From NCBI RefSeq assembly GCF_032854445.1, contig NC_088307.1, positions 27,816,547-27,880,546 of the forward strand: a DNA stretch of 64,000 nt, read 5' to 3'. The DNA is from Liolophura sinensis (taxonomy: Eukaryota; Mollusca; Polyplacophora; Chitonida; Chitonidae). Positions 59,668 to 64,000 of this stretch are shown here, in pieces. The notes under the pieces were generated by a model. The model did not search any database, was not told the DNA's origin, and was given only the letters and a program-made list of their open reading frames with translations. Positions within the stretch are counted from its first letter, which is position 1, and every line of letters starts with the position of its first letter. Position numbers and translations under genes: made by a program.

Positions 59668-59844
59668 CGTCAAAATATGTAAAACTTTTCCTTTGCTGGT
59701 AACCGATATATTTTAAGACAGGGAGGGTGGAGGATGGACAGCGGTCTAGGTCAGTTGGAGAAACCATTTGAGCTTCCCAAAACTTACAAAATACGAACAT
59801 GGTGAGGTGTAAGAAACATATTTCAACACATAACAATGCCCTCA

Positions 59845-60490
59845 TGGGAGAGTATGTGACCCCCTCACGTGAGGGTATGTGACCCCCTCATGGGAGAGTA
59901 TGTGACCCCCTCATGGAAGAGTATGTGACCCCCTCACGTGAGGGTATGTGACCCCCTCATGTGAGGGTACGTGACCCCCTCATGTGAGGGTACGTGACCC
60001 CCTCATGTGAGGTATGTGACCGCCTCATGTGGGGGTATACATGTGATCCCCTCATGTGAGAGTATGTGACCCCCTCACGTGAGGGTATGTGACCCCCTCA
60101 TGTGAGGGTACGTGACCCCCTCATGTGAGGGTACGTGACCCCCTCATGTGAGGTACGTGACCGCCTCATGTGAGGGTATGTGACCCCCTCATGTGAGGTA
60201 CGTGACCCCCTCATGTGAGGTATGTGATCCCTTCATATGAGAGTACGTAACCCCCTCACGTGAGGGTATGTGACCCCCTCATGTGAGGTACGTGACCCCC
60301 TCATGTGAGGTATGTGATCCCTTCATATGAGAGTATGTGACCCCCTCACGTGAGGGTATGTGACCCCCTCATGTGAGGTACGTGACCCCCTCATGTGAGG
60401 TATGTGATCCCTTCATATGAGAATACGTGACCGCCTCATGTGGGGGTATACATGTGATCCCCTCATGTGGGAGTATGTGACCGCCTTATG
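59845..60490. repeat. 22-bp minisatellite with CATGTGAG/CACGTGAG units
   Basis: About 29 units of GTATGTGACCCCCTCATGTG with AG/AGG joins occur. They form higher-order blocks of about 66 bases in the second half (CCCTTCATATGAGA marker). CACGTG E-box-like palindromes recur as part of the unit; this is most simply a property of the satellite. Confidence 0.9.
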
Positions 60491-60639
60491 TGCACACGTA
60501 CTTTCTATAACCAATCCAACTTATTATAATGTTTTGAAGATCTTCAGAAAAGAATTGAAGCTTTACAAATCATTATTTTTATTTCATATAGTTTATTTAA
60601 TATTTTTTCTTGGTGTTTTACATCGTACATAAGAATATT

Positions 60640-61090
60640 TCACTCAGGTGGGACGAAGGTGGGGCTCTGGGTGGAAGAAACCGAGAAATGTAAGGAGAAT
60701 CCCGAACAGGTTCTGGCAGAAACTGAGCGGAACCGAACAGGCGCCTCGGACTCCTGCCAAACACAGGAGGAAACCGAAAAGGACCCGCACGAAACCAAGC
60801 AGGACACAGAGACATGAAACGGAGAAAAGTTCGAATGAAAACGACCAAGTCTCTGAGGAAAGCGAATATGTACCGCCGGACACCGGCCAAATAATAGATG
60901 AAACCAAACAGAATACGGAGAAAACCGATAGGGCCTGAGAGAAACTGACCAGGGCCTAACTAATCTGACCAGGGATTGGAGGAAACCGACAAGAGCCTGA
61001 AGGAAGTCGACCAAGGCTTGAAGGAAACCGATCAGAGCCTGAAGGAAACGACCAGGGCCTACAGTAAACCAAGCGAAGCCTTGAGAAACC
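60640..61090. repeat. Degenerate array of about 22-24-bp units (GAAACCGACCAGGGCCTGAAGG)
   Basis: Phrases such as GGAAACCGAACAGG and GCCTGAAGGAAACCGA recur about 18 times, becoming more regular to the right. A family A SINE scrap (GGTGTTTTACATCGTACATA, 60600-60645) lies just before it. Open frames on both strands through this block reflect the repeat and are not accepted as genes. Confidence 0.75.
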
Positions 61091-62050
61091 ACAACGTCTC
61101 GTTAGCCGGGCGCACCCGCAGCTGGATACGAACACGTGATATCATAAGTTAACTACTTGTCAATCTCAAGGTTTAGCCACTGAGGACCAAATCCTCGCTG
61201 AATGAAGAAATCAAAACTAAATGTAACAGACACACCAATAGCACATATGTTTATATACGGAAGAACATATTATGTACAAACATGAATATTTTCTGTTCAT
61301 AATAAAGTTATGTGCAAAAGATTCACCACTTCATCCTACACATAATCACCAGGATATCAATTTCCCGTAATGCATATAAATGAGAATTAAGAAATAAAAC
61401 GTACATGTTAGTTTGCCATGCTCAGATCTCCAAGATAATATACAGCAGACAGGAATGGTAAACTGTTTGAGAACGAGGGGCCGCAAGCCTGACGAAAATT
61501 GACCAGGTTTCATGAGCGGATGGAAACTGACAATTCACACACCGGGGTTAAACGATTACAATAGCAAAGACAATTAATAACAGTGCATATATTCTATGGA
61601 TTAGGATTTAAACACGCACAAATATGCAGTGGATGCGACATCCTGCAAAGGTTATGTCATCGTGCACTCGAATTCTCGTTTGTTATGAGGATGGCCCGTG
61701 TTATGAAAATCGGATGTCTAACATTTCACCCACCGACCGAAAGACGGACATACCTACTAAAACAGCTACATGCTTGTAACGGCTAGAAAAAAACCCATCA
61801 AAACGTGTTCTCAGAAAAAGAAGATTTTTGAAGACAACAGAAGCTTATAGCTGATGATTACGTTTCCTAACGTGTAATTGTCTGTACATTTTAGTCATTT
61901 TTATACACACAGTGACAAAATGGTATCAAAATTATTTTGAGAATATATGTTTACTGACAATATAGTTGACATTATGTACCTGTTCCCCAAAACAGTACTG
62001 ATAACAGTGCCTTATTGTCATGAAAATATCATGAGAAAACCAAGATCAAA
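61091..62050. other. Intergenic; no gene seen
   Basis: This is AT-rich unique sequence. I find no exon or repeat family that I can support. Confidence 0.4.
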
Positions 62051-62051
62051 A

Positions 62052-62215
62052 TCTTCTTTTATTTAATCATGCGGGATACTCAACAAATATTCCACTTTTA
62101 TACAACGGCGGCCAGCTTTGCGACAGGAAGAAACCAGGCAAGACCCCTGTTGGAGCCCACGATCCTCTACAGGTTGGTGGAAGACCTTTCCAGATACGAC
62201 AGGAGAGAACATATT
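62052..62215 (-). mobile_element. Family A SINE, minus strand, strongly diverged
   Basis: TTTTATTTAATCATGCGGG, then ATATTCCACTTTTATACAAC and GGCGGCCAGC, then GGTTGGTGGAAGACC follow the reverse-complement core order. Only about two thirds of bases agree, so this is an old copy. Confidence 0.65.
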
Positions 62216-62694
62216 CAGCCCATATATGTCTTTACCAGATTTGTAACTGATCTGCTCTTTGATGAGCGATATTTCACTAACTAACCCATTCGAATTTTGG
62301 ATATTTGAAACCAAACATCCACTGTGTCTTTTCTGTAAGGGGTCGCTTCGGTAAAGGTAATATTCAAATTTAAATGTAAAAGTATATACTGGACAATAGT
62401 GAAATATATTAATCAGTTATATTAAATCTCGATTGTATCACTAATACCAACAGTCTACTGTGTATAAACTATGTGGAGTAAGGGTAGTGTTTTAACATCC
62501 ATGAAATGTTCTATTTTCTAACAAGAATTCGTGGACAAGTGGTAGAAAGGTTTATTTCAAATTTCAAACTGATTACAATTGATTACCGCTAATTAGCATT
62601 TCAAAGAAAAGTCGGTTCGTCCGAATTTTTGGACATTCGTTGAATTTTGTGCGCCGAATAAATGTTTTTCATTAAAGTATAAACAAAACTCTAA

Positions 62695-62970
62695 ATGACA
62701 CTAGTGAAATCCATTCAAAGAGAACAGCTTGAGAAGGACAGTGGGAGATTTCGGAAGTATAATCGTGGAAGGAGAGAGGCGGAAGACGATGATGTCAGCG
62801 GAGTGAAGGAGGAGGTCGCCATGTTGTTTGTCAAACAGCGCGAGCAACAGTGCCCGGATTCTGTGGCCAGTCTTTTTGCTCCTGGGCAGTCTTTCTCGTC
62901 ACATACGTGATTTCTGAGTTGCTCGGCCCTCATGGCGGCTGTCGTCTGCCGCTTCCATTTTGTCCTATGA
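62695..62970. other. CpG-richer patch with short frames on both strands
   Basis: This stretch is richer in GC and CpG than its surroundings and holds ATG codons in good context on both strands: ATGGCGGCTGTC at 62932 (+), and a minus-strand ATGGCGACCTCC near 62822. It could be a promoter or first exon of a gene that lies further to the right, or a piece of an unknown repeat. I see no domain and make no call on a product. Confidence 0.25.
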
Positions 62971-63316
62971 AGGGAAAAGGGTTGAAAATATAATTTTAAA
63001 GTTTATAGACGAATAAGGCGACTGACCTAAGATTACATCCACGACCTAGTTACAGTTCTTCCTAATTCTCATTGAGGGTTCAGCTGATCTTAGAAAGGTG
63101 TTTTGTGGTTTGTTTGGAAGATAGCACGATATTTTTTGGATAAAAAGAAACTTTGAATACCAATAGTAATAATTTATGACATTTTCTGGCCTCTACAAAT
63201 GCAACTTCTAAAGAAATTTAGGTTATTTAGTGCATTTACCTTTTGCATTTAGTACATTTTTACCTTAGTCTCATTACCTTTTTTCAGTTTTGCTTTGAAT
63301 TTGCCATTTTTCACAG

Positions 63317-63392
63317 AACAACTTGGTGTCAACTTGACAATAGATATAGTAACCTGCACACCTGACTCTGAACCGATGCAGACAGTTTATAG
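63317..63392 (+). CDS. Possible orphan internal exon of a gene extending past the right edge
   Basis: A good acceptor (CATTTTTCACAG) and donor (ATAG|GTAAAG) enclose 76 bases. Of the three frames, only one is open; it reads QLGVNLTIDIVTCTPDSEPM and then QTVY. The composition is protein-like compared with the AT-rich flanks. No partner exon is identified in this window and I do not recognise the family. A chance match is quite possible. Confidence 0.3.
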
Positions 63393-64000
63393 GTAAAGAG
63401 AGTTCTAACCACGTACAAAAACAGTAATATAAGCACTTCAACAAGTCTAGTATTCTGAAATGGCAAACTAAGATTTTTGCAAAAGGATGCCTTTATGTCA
63501 AGGAATTATTTTGATGCAGTAAATTCAATCAATGGCTCATATTATTTTCTGGAAGACCTAAAAAAAAGTCATCGAGTAATTTATTAGGCATTTTCAAATG
63601 GTTCTAGAACGTATGAACATGTATGTTATGTGTAGTTCTGGCTATGCGGTCAAAGCTCTTATGTGTTTCACATTCAAGCCACCCTGTAGGCGTAGACCCT
63701 GGCTAATGTGGCCTGTTAAGGAACAATTCGCCTTGACGGGCAACTATTAACTTTCAATATCGGCGTTGAGGTTTGCGACATTCCCCTAAAGCGAGGGACG
63801 GGCTAGTCATTGTCTGGACAGGAAAATCCGCATATGGTGAGATTGTCCCGTAAACTGTAGCCGTGAGCTTGTATTCACGTTATTATAGAGAGATTATATG
63901 GCCATAACGTTCATCCGTAACCTACGGCCATGGTTGCCTCGTTGTATACATGAGGCCTCCGTGGTCTGTAGTGGCCTGTTTCCTAGAGTAGCCCAGAATC
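63393..64000. other. No gene seen to the right edge
   Basis: This is AT-rich sequence. The last 60 bases (GAGGCCTCCGTGGTCTGTAG) could be the beginning of another SINE head cut by the window edge. Confidence 0.3.

Noticed and set aside
59845-60490. CACGTG E-box cluster as an enhancer
   Set aside because: The motif recurs only because it is part of the 22-bp satellite unit. Nothing else supports regulation.
60648-60938. Lys/Arg-rich 96-codon frame
   Set aside because: It follows the GAAACCGACCAGG repeat; the opposite strand is open as well and no domain is visible.

Overview
The window is animal nuclear DNA. It is AT-rich and intron-rich, with GT-AG introns, AATAAA polyadenylation signals, many tRNA-derived SINEs and very many minisatellites. 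The main SINE family (tRNA-like head, conserved core, AATA-repeat tail) and a second family ending in CACTCACT repeats are of a type I associate with molluscs. I infer a lophotrochozoan, most likely a mollusc. The species cannot be read from the sequence.

Three multi-exon genes can be assembled, all on the + strand. (1) About 112-6380: a small five-exon gene for a membrane-anchored BRICHOS-domain precursor. Its last exon supplies a furin-like RVRR site and an 18-residue lysine/isoleucine alternating peptide. This is the layout of the annelid BRICHOS antimicrobial-peptide precursors (arenicin type) and is the most exciting item here. (2) 21281-34907: a five-exon two-pore-domain potassium channel of 372 aa, with filters TIGYG and TIGFG. 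Its first pore exon is followed by a 14-copy array of 114-bp units, each repeating the 3' half of that exon plus its 5' splice site. (3) 42500-59493: a 13-exon GH20 beta-hexosaminidase of 582 aa. It keeps the catalytic Asp-Glu pair but has changed active-site aromatics, and it ends in a hydrophobic, GPI-signal-like tail. Its exon 4 donor region is also tandemly repeated in the following intron.

The rest is repeats. These include about 25 copies or fragments of the main SINE, at least four copies of the second SINE, a decayed LINE (about 31.6-34.0 kb, - strand) inside the channel gene, a dead Tc1-type transposon (about 56.9-58.3 kb, - strand) inside the hexosaminidase gene, and two MITE-like inverted-repeat elements. 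Satellite-like arrays lie at 2.9, 4.1, 8.0-8.4, 8.5-9.0, 9.7-10.2, 17.2-19.0, 21.8-24.4, 25.2-26.9, 28.4, 35.2-38.0, 44.8-45.5, 59.8-60.5 and 60.6-61.1 kb. I see no sign that the three genes work together. Stretches 10.3-17.2, 19.0-21.2, 38.5-42.4 and 61.1-64.0 kb hold no gene I can support, apart from one possible orphan exon at 63317-63392.
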